A stretch of DNA of 64,000 bases, taken from an uncultured Hydrogenophaga sp. (GTDB lineage Bacteria > Pseudomonadota > Gammaproteobacteria > Burkholderiales > Burkholderiaceae_C). The notes beneath the pieces were generated by a model that worked only from the letters and a program-made list of their open reading frames with translations, was not told where the DNA came from and searched no databases. The stretch spans positions 62,001-126,000 of the forward strand of contig NZ_OY288120.1 of assembly GCF_958439165.1 (NCBI RefSeq). The letters run 5' to 3'. A program made the translations under genes and the position numbers. This document shows, piece by piece, positions 8,396-16,204 of the stretch; the first letter of the stretch is position 1, and the number at the start of each line of letters is the position of its first letter.

Positions 8396-8973
8396 GGGCG
8401 TTGGGTGCGGGCAAACCAGTTCTGCTCCAGACATTCGCGCAGCCTCAGACGGGCGCGGTGGAGCAGGACGTAGAGATTGGTCGGGGTGAGGGCCAGTTCC
8501 TTACAGATCTCGTCGGTCGAGAGTTCCAGCCATTCGCGCATCAGGAACAGCCGGCCCTGGACCGCGGGCAGGCGTTCGGTGCAGGCTTCCAGAACGGCCA
8601 TGAACTGCCGGCTGTCCAGGTCCTGCTCGGGGTTGCCCCAGTCGGCGGGCGCTTCGGCAAAGTGCCCGTCGGCCTTGAAGGCCATGTGTTCCAGCGGGTC
8701 CTCGCGGGCGTCTTCGGTGTCGTCACCCACACACACCTCGCGGCCGTGGTGGCGCAGCGCGTCCACCACCTTGTGCTTCAGGATGCCGACCAGCCAGGTC
8801 TTGAGCTGGGAGCGGCGCTCGAAGGACTGCGGCCGAGCCAGGGCGGCCAGCAGGGTTTCCGACACCGCGTCCTCGGCCCAGGCCTCGTTGCGCAGCTGCA
8901 GGCGGGCGAACTTCATCAGGTAGGGCCGAAGGTCGGCCACTTGCTGATCGAACGGGGTGTCAGGTGTCGACAT
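8392..8973 (-). CDS. ECF-type RNA polymerase sigma factor
   Basis: This 193-residue sigma factor has region 2 (YLMKFARLQLRNEAWAEDAV, then FERRSQLKTWLVGILKHKVVD) and region 4 (TERLPAVQGRLFLMREWLELSTDEICKELALTPTNLYVLLHRAR). Regions 1.1 and 3 are missing, as in the ECF group. It is cotranscribed with a zinc-finger anti-sigma factor and is divergent from a redoxin and bufferin genes. In other proteobacteria, ECF factors beside DUF2282/DUF692 genes control those genes, so this one probably responds to copper or oxidative stress. Start codons of this gene and the redoxin are 62 bases apart. Confidence 0.93.
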   Translation of the reverse strand: MSTPDTPFDQQVADLRPYLMKFARLQLRNEAWAEDAVSETLLAALARPQSFERRSQLKTWLVGILKHKVVDALRHHGREVCVGDDTEDAREDPLEHMAFKADGHFAEAPADWGNPEQDLDSRQFMAVLEACTERLPAVQGRLFLMREWLELSTDEICKELALTPTNLYVLLHRARLRLRECLEQNWFARTQRP

Positions 8974-8984
8974 GGTCGCGCAGT

Positions 8985-9009
8985 GTAATGAAACGGCGGC
9001 GCTCGCGAC
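8985..9009 (+). promoter_or_regulatory. Candidate ECF promoter for the redoxin gene
   Basis: GTAA (8985-8988) and CGAC (9006-9009) are separated by 17 bases and resemble the -35 and -10 elements of ECF promoters (compare GTAAC...CGAA of Caulobacter SigF). The same pair at the same spacing lies upstream of bufA, and the aligned sites share most bases between the two elements as well. Predicted transcription would start near 9016, leaving a short leader with an AAGGAGT ribosome binding site. Confidence 0.5.
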
Positions 9010-9035
9010 GAATGCAGATTTGAAGGAGTCCGTTC

Positions 9036-9536
9036 ATGCCGACCCGACGTCACCTGCTTGCCATGCCGCTGGCTGCCTGCCTTCCGGCCTTGCCCTCATG
9101 GGCGGCCCAGGGGCCCGGGTCGCCGCTGCTCAAGGGCACCACGCTGGAGGGGCAGGCCTTCGACCTCTCGGCACTGCGCGGCAAGGTGGTGATGGTGGTG
9201 TTCTGGTCCACCGGCTGCGCGGTGTGCCGGGACAAGATGCCCGAGCTGCGTGCCAACGCACGGGGCTGGGCCGGCCAGCCGTTCGAGCTGGTGACCGTCT
9301 GCACCGACGCCGACCGGCGCGAACTCGATGTCTACCAGCGCGCGGTGCTGATCACCGTGCCGCCTGCCCAGCGCCATGCCGCCCTGTGGCGCGGCGCCCC
9401 GGGCCATGCCGACAACTTCGGTCAGACCGGCTTGCTGCCCGCCACCTGGCTGATCGACAAGCAGGGTCGCACGGCCGAGAGCTACCACGGCCGCATTCCG
9501 CCCGAGGCCTGGGACCGGATCGCCGACCTCCTGTGA
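9036..9536 (+). CDS. TlpA-like exported thioredoxin-fold protein
   Basis: This 166-residue protein has an N-terminal signal peptide with an Arg pair (MPTRRHLLAMPLAACLPALP) and a TlpA/AhpC-type thioredoxin fold. The redox motif is CAVC in VFWSTGCAVCRDKMPEL, and the cis-proline region is probably GLLPATWLIDKQGR. It should work in the periplasm as a disulfide reductase or isomerase. It lies between the divergent sigma gene and bufA, and has the same candidate ECF promoter as bufA, so it likely serves the bufferin pathway, for example by keeping precursor cysteines reduced. That role is an inference. Confidence 0.87.
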   Translation: MPTRRHLLAMPLAACLPALPSWAAQGPGSPLLKGTTLEGQAFDLSALRGKVVMVVFWSTGCAVCRDKMPELRANARGWAGQPFELVTVCTDADRRELDVYQRAVLITVPPAQRHAALWRGAPGHADNFGQTGLLPATWLIDKQGRTAESYHGRIPPEAWDRIADLL

Positions 9537-9552
9537 ATTTTTTCTGCAGCGC

Positions 9553-9577
9553 GTAAGAACCCGGCTCGGCCCACGAC
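9553..9577 (+). promoter_or_regulatory. Candidate ECF promoter for the bufferin operon
   Basis: GTAA (9553-9556) and CGAC (9574-9577) are spaced by 17 bases, exactly as at 8985-9009. A start point near 9584 would give a leader of about 70 bases before bufA. Two sites of equal spacing flanking one ECF locus suggest a shared regulon. Confidence 0.5.
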
Positions 9578-9655
9578 CCACGATCAGCCAGGGCGCGTGA
9601 TCGACGACACAGGCAACGCCAGGGCTGGTCCTTCCACCTTCACCGGAGTCATTCC

Positions 9656-9934
9656 ATGAACCAACGTCAACTGATCGCCGCTGCTGCCACCACCCTGATG
9701 TCGATGTCGCTGCTCACCGCAGCGCCCGCGATGGCCCAGTCCAAGGAAAAGTGTTTCGGCATCGCCAAGGCCGGCCAGAACGACTGCGCCAGCATCAGCG
9801 GCGCCCACTCCTGCGCCGGCCAGGCCAAGGTCGACAACGACAAGGGCGAGTGGAAATACGTGGCCGCCGGCACCTGCGCCAAGATGGGCGGCCTGTCGCT
9901 GGAACAGGCCAAGGCAGCCGGCAAGAAAGGCTGA
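9656..9934 (+). CDS. bufA: Bufferin-type precursor peptide BufA1 (DUF2282)
   Basis: This 92-residue precursor has a Sec signal peptide ending after APAMA (residues 1-27) and a mature part with four cysteines: Cys33 (KEKCFG), Cys44 (NDCAS), Cys53 (HSCAG) and Cys74 (GTCAK). The KCFGIAKAGQNDCA...HSCAGQ...GTC pattern is that of DUF2282 proteins. In studied bufferins, the MNIO enzyme turns the central cysteines into thiooxazole-type groups and the peptide binds copper in the periplasm. The next gene encodes that enzyme, two bases downstream. The modification state here is inferred from the family. Confidence 0.93.
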   Translation: MNQRQLIAAAATTLMSMSLLTAAPAMAQSKEKCFGIAKAGQNDCASISGAHSCAGQAKVDNDKGEWKYVAAGTCAKMGGLSLEQAKAAGKKG

Positions 9935-9936
9935 GC

Positions 9937-10839
9937 ATGCACAAGCCCGCGCTCCCGCGCTGCGGCATCGGGTGGCGCCACCCCCACCAGCAGGCGCTGT
10001 TCGACAGCGCGGTCCAGCCGGGCTTCATCGAGGTGCACAGCGAGAACTTCTTCGCACCGGGCGGCGCAGCGCGGGCCAGCCTGCTGGCTGCACGCGAGCA
10101 CCATGAAGTGAGCCTGCATGGCGTGGGACTGTCCCTCGGCTCGGCCGCCGGCATCGACCCGGTCCACCTGCAGCAGCTCGGCCAACTGGTGCACGAGACC
10201 CAGCCGGTGCGCGTGAGCGACCACGCCAGCTTTGCCCGTGCCGCCTGGCATGCGGGCGTCACGGTGCACGCCGCCGACCTGCTGCCCACTCCCTTCACCC
10301 GCGAGGCGCTCGATGTGTTCTGCGCCAACGTGCAGCAGGTGCAGGATCACCTGCGCCGCGAGATCGCGGTGGAGAACCTGTCGTCCTACCTGCGCTGGCG
10401 CTGCGACGAGATGGACGAACCTGCCTTCCTGAGCGAGCTGGTGCGCCGCACCGGCTGCACCTTGCTGCTGGACATCAACAACCTGGTGGTCAATGCGCTG
10501 AACGATCAGCGCCAGGGCACCTGTCCGGACGCCGCAGCAGCGGCCTGCTCATGGATCGACCGGCTTCCGGCCGGCATCGTCGCCGAATTCCACCTGGCGG
10601 GTCATGCAGACGCCGGCGACATCGTGATCGACGACCACGGCAGTCCGGTGCCGCCACCGGTGTGGTCGCTGTACCGCCACGCGTTGCAGCGGCTGGGACC
10701 GGCGCCTGCCCTGATCGAATGGGACACCGACCTGCCGCCCTTCGAAGTGCTGATGGCACAGGCCCTGGAGGCCGACCGCGTCCAGCAGCAGGTGCTGGCG
10801 CCGCACGACCGGGAGCCGACCGCCGAGGTGCCGACATGA
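9937..10839 (+). CDS. bufB: MNIO-family multinuclear iron oxidase BufB (DUF692)
   Basis: This 300-residue cytoplasmic TIM-barrel enzyme of the DUF692/MNIO family modifies cysteines of the precursor peptide using di- or tri-iron and oxygen. Conserved family stretches are GFIEVHSENFF, SLHGVGLSLGSA, RVSDHASF, IAVENLSSYL, LLLDINNLVVNA, AEFHLAGHAD and LIEWDTDLPP; these hold the His, Asp and Glu iron ligands. It begins two bases after bufA, and its stop overlaps the bufC start (ATGA). The frame is open further upstream, but the ATG at 9937 is at the right place after bufA. Confidence 0.94.
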   Translation: MHKPALPRCGIGWRHPHQQALFDSAVQPGFIEVHSENFFAPGGAARASLLAAREHHEVSLHGVGLSLGSAAGIDPVHLQQLGQLVHETQPVRVSDHASFARAAWHAGVTVHAADLLPTPFTREALDVFCANVQQVQDHLRREIAVENLSSYLRWRCDEMDEPAFLSELVRRTGCTLLLDINNLVVNALNDQRQGTCPDAAAAACSWIDRLPAGIVAEFHLAGHADAGDIVIDDHGSPVPPPVWSLYRHALQRLGPAPALIEWDTDLPPFEVLMAQALEADRVQQQVLAPHDREPTAEVPT

Positions 10840-11630
10840 GCACGCTCGCCCTGCAGCAGCAGTTGCTGGTGCAGTCGCTGCTGACCCGTCCGGGCAGCGA
10901 AGAGCGACAAGGCGCCGAAAGGCAGCTGGCGGCCTGGCTTCACTCCGGTTACGGGCGGGGCCTCATGGCCTACCGGGCACACGGGCACGCGCTGGCCGAA
11001 CGCTGCCTGACGGCGGCTTTTCCGGTGGTGGCGCAGCTGGTCGGCGAGGCCACCCTGCAATCGGTGGCGCGTGCGCTGTGGCACGCCCATCCGCCGGAGG
11101 CCGGCGACATGGGGCAATGGGGCGCTGCCCTGCCCGGCTGGCTGGACCAGTGCGACGATCTGAAGTCGGTGCCCTATCTGCCCGACGTGGCCCGGGTGGA
11201 GTGGGCGCTGCATGGCGCAGCACGTGCCGCCGATGCCACGCCCGACCTGCCCAGCCTGGGTCGGCTCATGGACAACGGCGCCGACGCACTGACACTGCAG
11301 TTCGCTCCCGGCACCGCCGTGTTCGACAGCCCCTGGCCGGTGGCCGAGCTGATCAACCACCACCTCTCGGGCCAGCCGCCCCTGGATCGGCTGGTGACCG
11401 AACTCCACACCCCCGGCCCGCGCCATGCGCTGGTGGTGCGGGAAGGCTGGCGCAGTGCGGTGGTGTCCATCGGGACAGCCGAGGCCGCCCTGACCGCTGT
11501 GCTGCTGGCCGGCGGATCGCTGGGCCCCGCACTGGACGCGGCTGCGCAGTGCGGCGACGCAAATTTCGATTTCTCGACCTGGCTGCTGCACGCGGTGCAG
11601 CATGGCCGCATCACTGGAGTGTCTGCATGA
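10836..11630 (+). CDS. bufC: MNIO partner protein BufC (DUF2063)
   Basis: This 264-residue protein is the usual partner of DUF692 enzymes (the HvfC/BufC family) and is thought to bring the precursor peptide to the enzyme. The N-terminal DUF2063 domain is clear (QQQLLVQSLLTRPGSEERQGAERQLAAWL, then YRAHGHALAERCLTAAFPVVAQLVGE). The C-terminal half (from about residue 150) is less conserved and may bind the leader or core peptide. Both ends overlap its neighbours by ATGA, so translation is coupled with bufB and the DoxX gene. Confidence 0.92.
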   Translation: MSTLALQQQLLVQSLLTRPGSEERQGAERQLAAWLHSGYGRGLMAYRAHGHALAERCLTAAFPVVAQLVGEATLQSVARALWHAHPPEAGDMGQWGAALPGWLDQCDDLKSVPYLPDVARVEWALHGAARAADATPDLPSLGRLMDNGADALTLQFAPGTAVFDSPWPVAELINHHLSGQPPLDRLVTELHTPGPRHALVVREGWRSAVVSIGTAEAALTAVLLAGGSLGPALDAAAQCGDANFDFSTWLLHAVQHGRITGVSA

Positions 11631-12115
11631 ACAGCTTCGCCCAACCCCTGCACCGCACCTGGTGCGCCATCGAACGCGGGCTGGCGGCCCTGCAGCCGGC
11701 CGGGGCGCTGGCGGCCCGCCTCTACATCGCACAGGTCTTCTGGCTGGCTGGCCTGACCAAGATCCGCGACTGGGAAACCACCCTGCTGCTCTTCACCGAG
11801 GAATACCGGGTGCCACTGCTGCCGCCGGTCTGGGCCGCGGTCTCCGGCACGGCCGGGGAACTGGTGCTGCCGGTCCTGCTGGTGCTGGGTCTGGGCGGGC
11901 GTTTGGCAGCCCTTGGGCTGAGCGTGGTGAATGCAGTGGCCGCCATCAGCCTGCCCGACATCGCACCCGCCGCCTGGCAGCAGCACCTGACCTGGGGCGC
12001 TCTGCTGGCCGCGCTGGTGCTGGCCGGGCCGGGTCGGTGGTCGGCCGATCACGCCTGGGCTGCGATGCGCCGCCCTGCCACCCCGGGTGGCGCAGATTCA
12101 GCCCGACTGTCCTGA
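11627..12115 (+). CDS. DoxX-family membrane protein of the bufferin operon
   Basis: This 162-residue inner-membrane protein has four likely membrane helices (around AARLYIAQVFWLAGLTKI, PVWAAVSGTAGELVLPVLLVLG, AALGLSVVNAVAAISL and LTWGALLAALVLAG), the DoxX layout. Such a gene often closes the bufABC operon (BufD/HvfD). Its role is not known; electron supply or export have been considered for the family. It overlaps bufC by ATGA, and its last 18 bases overlap the convergent glycosyltransferase gene. Confidence 0.88.
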   Translation: MNSFAQPLHRTWCAIERGLAALQPAGALAARLYIAQVFWLAGLTKIRDWETTLLLFTEEYRVPLLPPVWAAVSGTAGELVLPVLLVLGLGGRLAALGLSVVNAVAAISLPDIAPAAWQQHLTWGALLAALVLAGPGRWSADHAWAAMRRPATPGGADSARLS

Positions 12116-13414
12116 GTCGGACCACCGGGGCGTGCGGTCGGCGGGCGCGCTGGCGCCCTGCTTCAGCGGCCCCTCCCACAGCGAAACGCCGGCCGTGTGC
12201 AGCCGCTCCCGGACCAGCTGCGCCCCCGCCCGGGTTCCCCAGGCCACGCCTTCGAACATTCCCGGCACCGGAGCCCGCAGGCCCAGAAGCACGCTGCTGC
12301 CGTCGTCGGCCGACCACAAGGCAGCGCCGTGCGACTGCAGCGCGTCAGCCACCGCCTGCAGGTGCTCCGGGGTGAGCGCCGGGTCTTCCGGACCGAGCAG
12401 GATCAGCGGCGCTGCACGGGCGGCGAAGTGGTGCTGCACGGCCGCAGCCATGCGCTGACCCCGGTCGCTGCCGGTCTGCGGCTGCAGCACCACGCCGTGC
12501 ATCCGCCGCCAGGCCTGGAAGTGGCGGTGCGTCTCGTCGGGCGCGCACCACAGGGTGAGCGGCCCGATGGCGGCCGCCCGCACCGTGGCAATGGCATGGC
12601 GCAGCAAGGCGCGCTGCGCACGCACAGCACCGGCATCAACCGGTGCGTCGGCGAGCACCGCAACTGCAGCGCCTGCGCGAGGCCGGTAGCCATAACGCCG
12701 CGCCAGCTCGGCCGGATCTGCACCGAGGGCCCAGGCCGCGCGCAGCCGCCACATCAGCCAGATGGTTCGCCACAGACCGTACCGATCCCAGCGCCGGCCA
12801 GCGGTCTGCACCTGTTCCCGCAGACAGGCCGGCGGCGCGATGCGGCGCAGTCGCCGGCTCAGGTCCAGGTCCTCCATCAAGGGCAGGGCGGCAAACCCGC
12901 CGGCCGCACGGAACAGGCACCGCTCCACGAACAGCGCCTGGTCACCGGTGGCCAGGCCGCTCCAGCGCGAACGCAGATTCATGAGCGCGGCCACCATGGG
13001 CAGCAACGGGTGGCGGCCTTCAATGCGGACGTCGAACCGGCCCCAGCGTGCGCCGGCCGCCATGGCCTGGGCGATGGCCTGGTCGGCCTGCGGCGGCAGC
13101 GTGGTGTCGGCGTGCAGAAAAAGCAGGACACGCCGGCGAGCAACCTCGGCGCCGGCGTTCATCTGGGCAGCGCGACCACGCGGAGCCCGCAGGACCGCGT
13201 CGGCCCAGGCTTTGGCCACCTCGGGCGTGGCGTCCTGGCTGCCACCGTCGACGACGATCACTTCGGCGCCCCGCTGGCGCAGCGGTGCCAGCGCCTGCAG
13301 CCGCGAGACCAGGTGGGCCGCTTCGTCCAGCACCGGCACCACGATGCTCAGATCGGACGCGCCGTTCGTGGCAGACGGTGCTGGCGATGGGAGGGCGACA
13401 GGGTGGATGGGCAT
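12098..13414 (-). CDS. Fused selenodomain-associated glycosyltransferase (TIGR04283 + degenerate TIGR04282)
   Basis: This 438-residue protein joins two families named for co-occurrence with selenium and radical-SAM genes. Residues about 20-250 are a GT2-type transferase: LSIVVPVLDEAAHL, IVVDGGSQDAT, LFLHADTTLPP and MEDLDLSRRL. Residues about 255-425 resemble the TIGR04282 transferase, but its key motifs are changed: the KTRL position is lost, the usual GTDCP reads GPEDP, and DGGY reads DDGSS. The second half may be structural only. It is next to a cluster with selD and senB, which supports a link to selenium. The acceptor and sugar donor are unknown. Confidence 0.85.
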   Translation of the reverse strand: MPIHPVALPSPAPSATNGASDLSIVVPVLDEAAHLVSRLQALAPLRQRGAEVIVVDGGSQDATPEVAKAWADAVLRAPRGRAAQMNAGAEVARRRVLLFLHADTTLPPQADQAIAQAMAAGARWGRFDVRIEGRHPLLPMVAALMNLRSRWSGLATGDQALFVERCLFRAAGGFAALPLMEDLDLSRRLRRIAPPACLREQVQTAGRRWDRYGLWRTIWLMWRLRAAWALGADPAELARRYGYRPRAGAAVAVLADAPVDAGAVRAQRALLRHAIATVRAAAIGPLTLWCAPDETHRHFQAWRRMHGVVLQPQTGSDRGQRMAAAVQHHFAARAAPLILLGPEDPALTPEHLQAVADALQSHGAALWSADDGSSVLLGLRAPVPGMFEGVAWGTRAGAQLVRERLHTAGVSLWEGPLKQGASAPADRTPRWSDSGQSG

Positions 13415-13517
13415 CGGGCCGGAGGGGTTGGTGCCGTGGATTGTCGTGAATCCCGAAAAGGCAGACAGGCCAAGGAGCTACCATTCGGCAGTACCGCACA
13501 CGAGGACGTTCCAGATC

Positions 13518-14318
13518 ATGCGACCGACACCCCGTCTGCCCCTGCCCCTGCGGCCACCGCTGCTGTCCTTGCTGTGCCTGCTGGGTGCGGGTGGCGTTCA
13601 TGCGCAGGGCACTGCGGCCCCTCCCCTGCCGGCCCTGCTGGGCCCGAACAGCGTGATGGGTCCCGAATGGCGTGTGGTCGGCCTGCCGGCGCGCCAGCGC
13701 AACGTGCCGCTGACGGCCTTCGATCCGGGCCAGGTGGACGGACACGAAGGCGTGCGGGTGAGCACCGATGCCTCGTACGGAACGCTGGTGCACACGCTGC
13801 CCGGCAACGTCCTGCCGGTGATGCGGCTGGCCTGGCGCTGGCGGCTGGACCAGCCGCTGGTGGGTGGCAGCGCAGCACCCGACATCATGAGCCGTGGCGG
13901 CGACGATGCGGCGCTGAAGGTCTGTGCCCTGTTCGACCACCCGCTCGACCGGGTTCCTTTCATGGATCGGCAGATGCTGCGCCTGGCCCGCAGCGTCAGC
14001 GGCGAGGACCTGCCGGCCGCCACCGTCTGCTACGTCTGGGACAGCACCTACCAGGCGCCGGTGCAGGCCGCCAACCCCTATACCCGGCGGGTGCGCTTCA
14101 TCACGCTGCAGGGACGCAGTGCGCCGCTGTCGCGCTGGATCACCGAGTCGCGCGATGTCGGACGCGACTTCCTCGCGCTGTTCGGCGAGGAGCAGTCGCA
14201 GGATGCGCCGCTGCCGCGCCTGACCCGCATCGTGATCGGCGGCGACAGCGACAACACCGGCAGCAGGAGCCTGGGCTGGGTGGCCGACCTGCGCTGGCAA
14301 CCGGCCGAGGCCCGATGA
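13518..14318 (+). CDS. Exported DUF3047 protein
   Basis: This 266-residue protein has an N-terminal signal peptide (LLSLLCLLGAGGVHAQG) and matches the DUF3047 pattern: alternating beta strands with LRMxWRW-like text (VMRLAWRWRLDQPL), GGDDAALKVCALFD, and ESRDVGRDFLALFGEE. It should be periplasmic and may bind ligand; no catalytic residues are evident. The stop overlaps the start of the FAD oxidoreductase (ATGA), so the two are coupled. The function is unknown. Confidence 0.8.
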   Translation: MRPTPRLPLPLRPPLLSLLCLLGAGGVHAQGTAAPPLPALLGPNSVMGPEWRVVGLPARQRNVPLTAFDPGQVDGHEGVRVSTDASYGTLVHTLPGNVLPVMRLAWRWRLDQPLVGGSAAPDIMSRGGDDAALKVCALFDHPLDRVPFMDRQMLRLARSVSGEDLPAATVCYVWDSTYQAPVQAANPYTRRVRFITLQGRSAPLSRWITESRDVGRDFLALFGEEQSQDAPLPRLTRIVIGGDSDNTGSRSLGWVADLRWQPAEAR

Positions 14319-15490
14319 CGGCATCTGGCCGGCGGCATCTGGTGCTGCTCGGGGGCGGACATGCCCATCTGGCGGTGCTGGCTGCGCTGGCCCGCACACC
14401 ACTGCCGGACTGGGACGTCACCCTGGTTTCCGCGGCCCCGCACCTGACCTACAGCGGCATGGTCCCCGGCCTGCTCGCCGGCCGCTACCGGCTGGAAGAC
14501 TGCCGCATCGCGCTGCCGCCCCTGGCGCAGGCTGCCGGCATCCGCTGGCTGCCGGGCCGGTGCACCGGCATCGACGCCGCGCAACGCCGGCTGACGCTGG
14601 CGCAGTCGGTGACAACCGTGCTGGACTACGACCTGCTGTCCATCGACACCGGTGGCGTCATGGAACCCGACGCACTGGAAGCGCGCATGCCCGGCGCGGC
14701 TGCCCATGCGCTGCCGGCACGACCCATCGACGCCCTGGCCGAGGGCTGGAGCCACGAGCTGGCGCGGATGCGCCGACGCGCGCAGGCCAGCGGCAGCGGT
14801 CCATCGGTGGCGGTGATCGGTGGCGGCGCTGCCGGCATCGAACTGGTGTTTGCTGCCCGGCAGGGACTGCTGCAGGCCGGCATGGCCGGTGCACGGCTCT
14901 CGCTGCTGACCGGCGGTGGCCCGGTGGCGCCGGGCTACCCGGCCGGCGTGCGCCGCCAGGTGGAACGGCAGCTGCAGCGGCAGGGCATCACCTTGCTGCC
15001 GTCCGCCTGCACCGGCATCGATGCCGACCAGGTGCACATGGGCACGGCCGGCTCGCTGGTGTGCGATCTCGCCCTGATCGCCACCGGCAGCATGGCGCCG
15101 TCATGGCTGAGCGGCAGCGGCCTCGATCGGGGTCCGCAGGGCCATGTAGCCATCAACCGCTTCCTGCAGAGCACCAGCCATCCGGAGGTGTTCGCCGCCG
15201 GCGATGTGGCCGACCGGGCCGACCACCGCTACCCGCGCAGCGGCGTTCACGCGGTGCGGGCAGGGCCGGCCCTGGCCCTGAACCTGCGGCGCGCCGCATC
15301 CGGCCAGGCTCTGCAACCGCACTGGCCGCCACAGCACACACTCAACCTGCTGTCGTGCGGCACCGGGCATGCGGTGGCCAGCTATGGCGTGTTCTGCGCC
15401 GGCGGTGGCTGGGTCTGGGGCTGGAAGGACCGGATCGACCGCGGATTCATGCAACGCCACCGGAAGCCCGGCGGCGCGCGGACGGCCTGA
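14315..15490 (+). CDS. SelD-associated FAD/NAD(P) oxidoreductase
   Basis: This 391-residue flavoprotein has the FAD-binding start HLVLLGGGHAHLAVL, an internal NAD(P) fold (SVAVIGGGAAGIELVF) and the late FAD motif VFAAGDVAD. It resembles the family (TIGR03169) found as a separate gene or as an N-terminal fusion with selenide, water dikinase; HYPHLTYSGMVPG-type text (SAAPHLTYSGMVPGLLAGRY) supports this. It could reduce a selenium compound to selenide for SelD, though this has not been shown for the family. It is coupled to the DUF3047 gene and converges with the selD operon, 5 bases apart. Confidence 0.85.
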   Translation: MTASGRRHLVLLGGGHAHLAVLAALARTPLPDWDVTLVSAAPHLTYSGMVPGLLAGRYRLEDCRIALPPLAQAAGIRWLPGRCTGIDAAQRRLTLAQSVTTVLDYDLLSIDTGGVMEPDALEARMPGAAAHALPARPIDALAEGWSHELARMRRRAQASGSGPSVAVIGGGAAGIELVFAARQGLLQAGMAGARLSLLTGGGPVAPGYPAGVRRQVERQLQRQGITLLPSACTGIDADQVHMGTAGSLVCDLALIATGSMAPSWLSGSGLDRGPQGHVAINRFLQSTSHPEVFAAGDVADRADHRYPRSGVHAVRAGPALALNLRRAASGQALQPHWPPQHTLNLLSCGTGHAVASYGVFCAGGGWVWGWKDRIDRGFMQRHRKPGGARTA

Positions 15491-15495
15491 GGCGC

Positions 15496-16200
15496 TCAGC
15501 AGCCGAGCCGATCGGCCAGTTCCAGCAGGTCGCGCGCGTGCAGCGTGTTGGCCGGATCGGGGGACACGTCCTTGACGTGGGCAGCGCCGAATTCCAGTGG
15601 GCGCTCGATGTAGGCGGTGGCCAGACCGCAGGCACGGGCAGCCGCCAGATCGTCCTGGTGGGCGGCGACCAGCATCACCTGCGAAGGGGCCAGATCGAAC
15701 GTCTCGGCCACGCCCAGGTAGGTGCGCGGGTCGGGCTTGTAGGCCCGGAACACTTCGGCCGAGAGCACGCAGTCCCAGGGCAGACCGGCGCGCTTGGCCA
15801 TGTTCGTGAGCAGACCGATGTTGCCGTTGGACAGCGAGGTGATCACGAACCGGCTTTTCAGCCGGTGCAGTCCGGCCACGCTGTCGGGCCAGGCATCGAG
15901 CCGGTGCCACACCCGGTTGAGGTGGCGCCGGGCTTCGTCGTCCAGGTGGCCGAGCCCGAAGCGCGGCAGGATGTCGTCCAGGATCTGGCGGTGCAGTTCG
16001 TCGATGCGGGTCCAGCCTTGCTGCCCGGAGCGCACCCGTTGCATGGCCGGCTGGTAGCCGGCGCGCCAGGCCAGGGCAAAGGCATCGGCATCCACCTGGG
16101 GATACAAGGCATGGACCTCGCGCACGATGCTGCCGTGCCAGTCGACCACGGTGCCGAAGATGTCGAAGGCCAGGACGCGGATGTCGGCTCGCTCGGTCAT
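15496..16200 (-). CDS. HAD-superfamily hydrolase, haloacid dehalogenase type II-like
   Basis: This 234-residue protein has the HAD motifs in order: nucleophile Asp13 in VLAFDIFGTVVDW, Ser/Thr motif in ITSLSNGN, Lys in AYKPDPRTYLG, and a late acidic motif VAAHQDDLAAA. The sequence looks like (S)-2-haloacid dehalogenases (L-DEX type), but many of these act on other substrates. It is the last gene of the senB-selD operon, 4 bases after selD. A phosphatase or dehalogenase-like step on a selenium metabolite is possible but unproven. Confidence 0.9.
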   Translation of the reverse strand: MTERADIRVLAFDIFGTVVDWHGSIVREVHALYPQVDADAFALAWRAGYQPAMQRVRSGQQGWTRIDELHRQILDDILPRFGLGHLDDEARRHLNRVWHRLDAWPDSVAGLHRLKSRFVITSLSNGNIGLLTNMAKRAGLPWDCVLSAEVFRAYKPDPRTYLGVAETFDLAPSQVMLVAAHQDDLAAARACGLATAYIERPLEFGAAHVKDVSPDPANTLHARDLLELADRLGC

Positions 16201-16204
16201 GCGC

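Noticed and set aside
8189..8434. Longer start for the zinc anti-sigma gene
   Set aside because: The ATG at 8395 overlaps the sigma stop (ATGA) and gives the expected size; the extra residues upstream show no pattern.
12197..15490. Plus-strand open frame of over 1000 codons
   Set aside because: Only the last part (14315-15490) is a real gene, the FAD oxidoreductase. The upstream part lies antisense to the glycosyltransferase gene and has no protein-like pattern. High G+C content makes such long shadow frames common.
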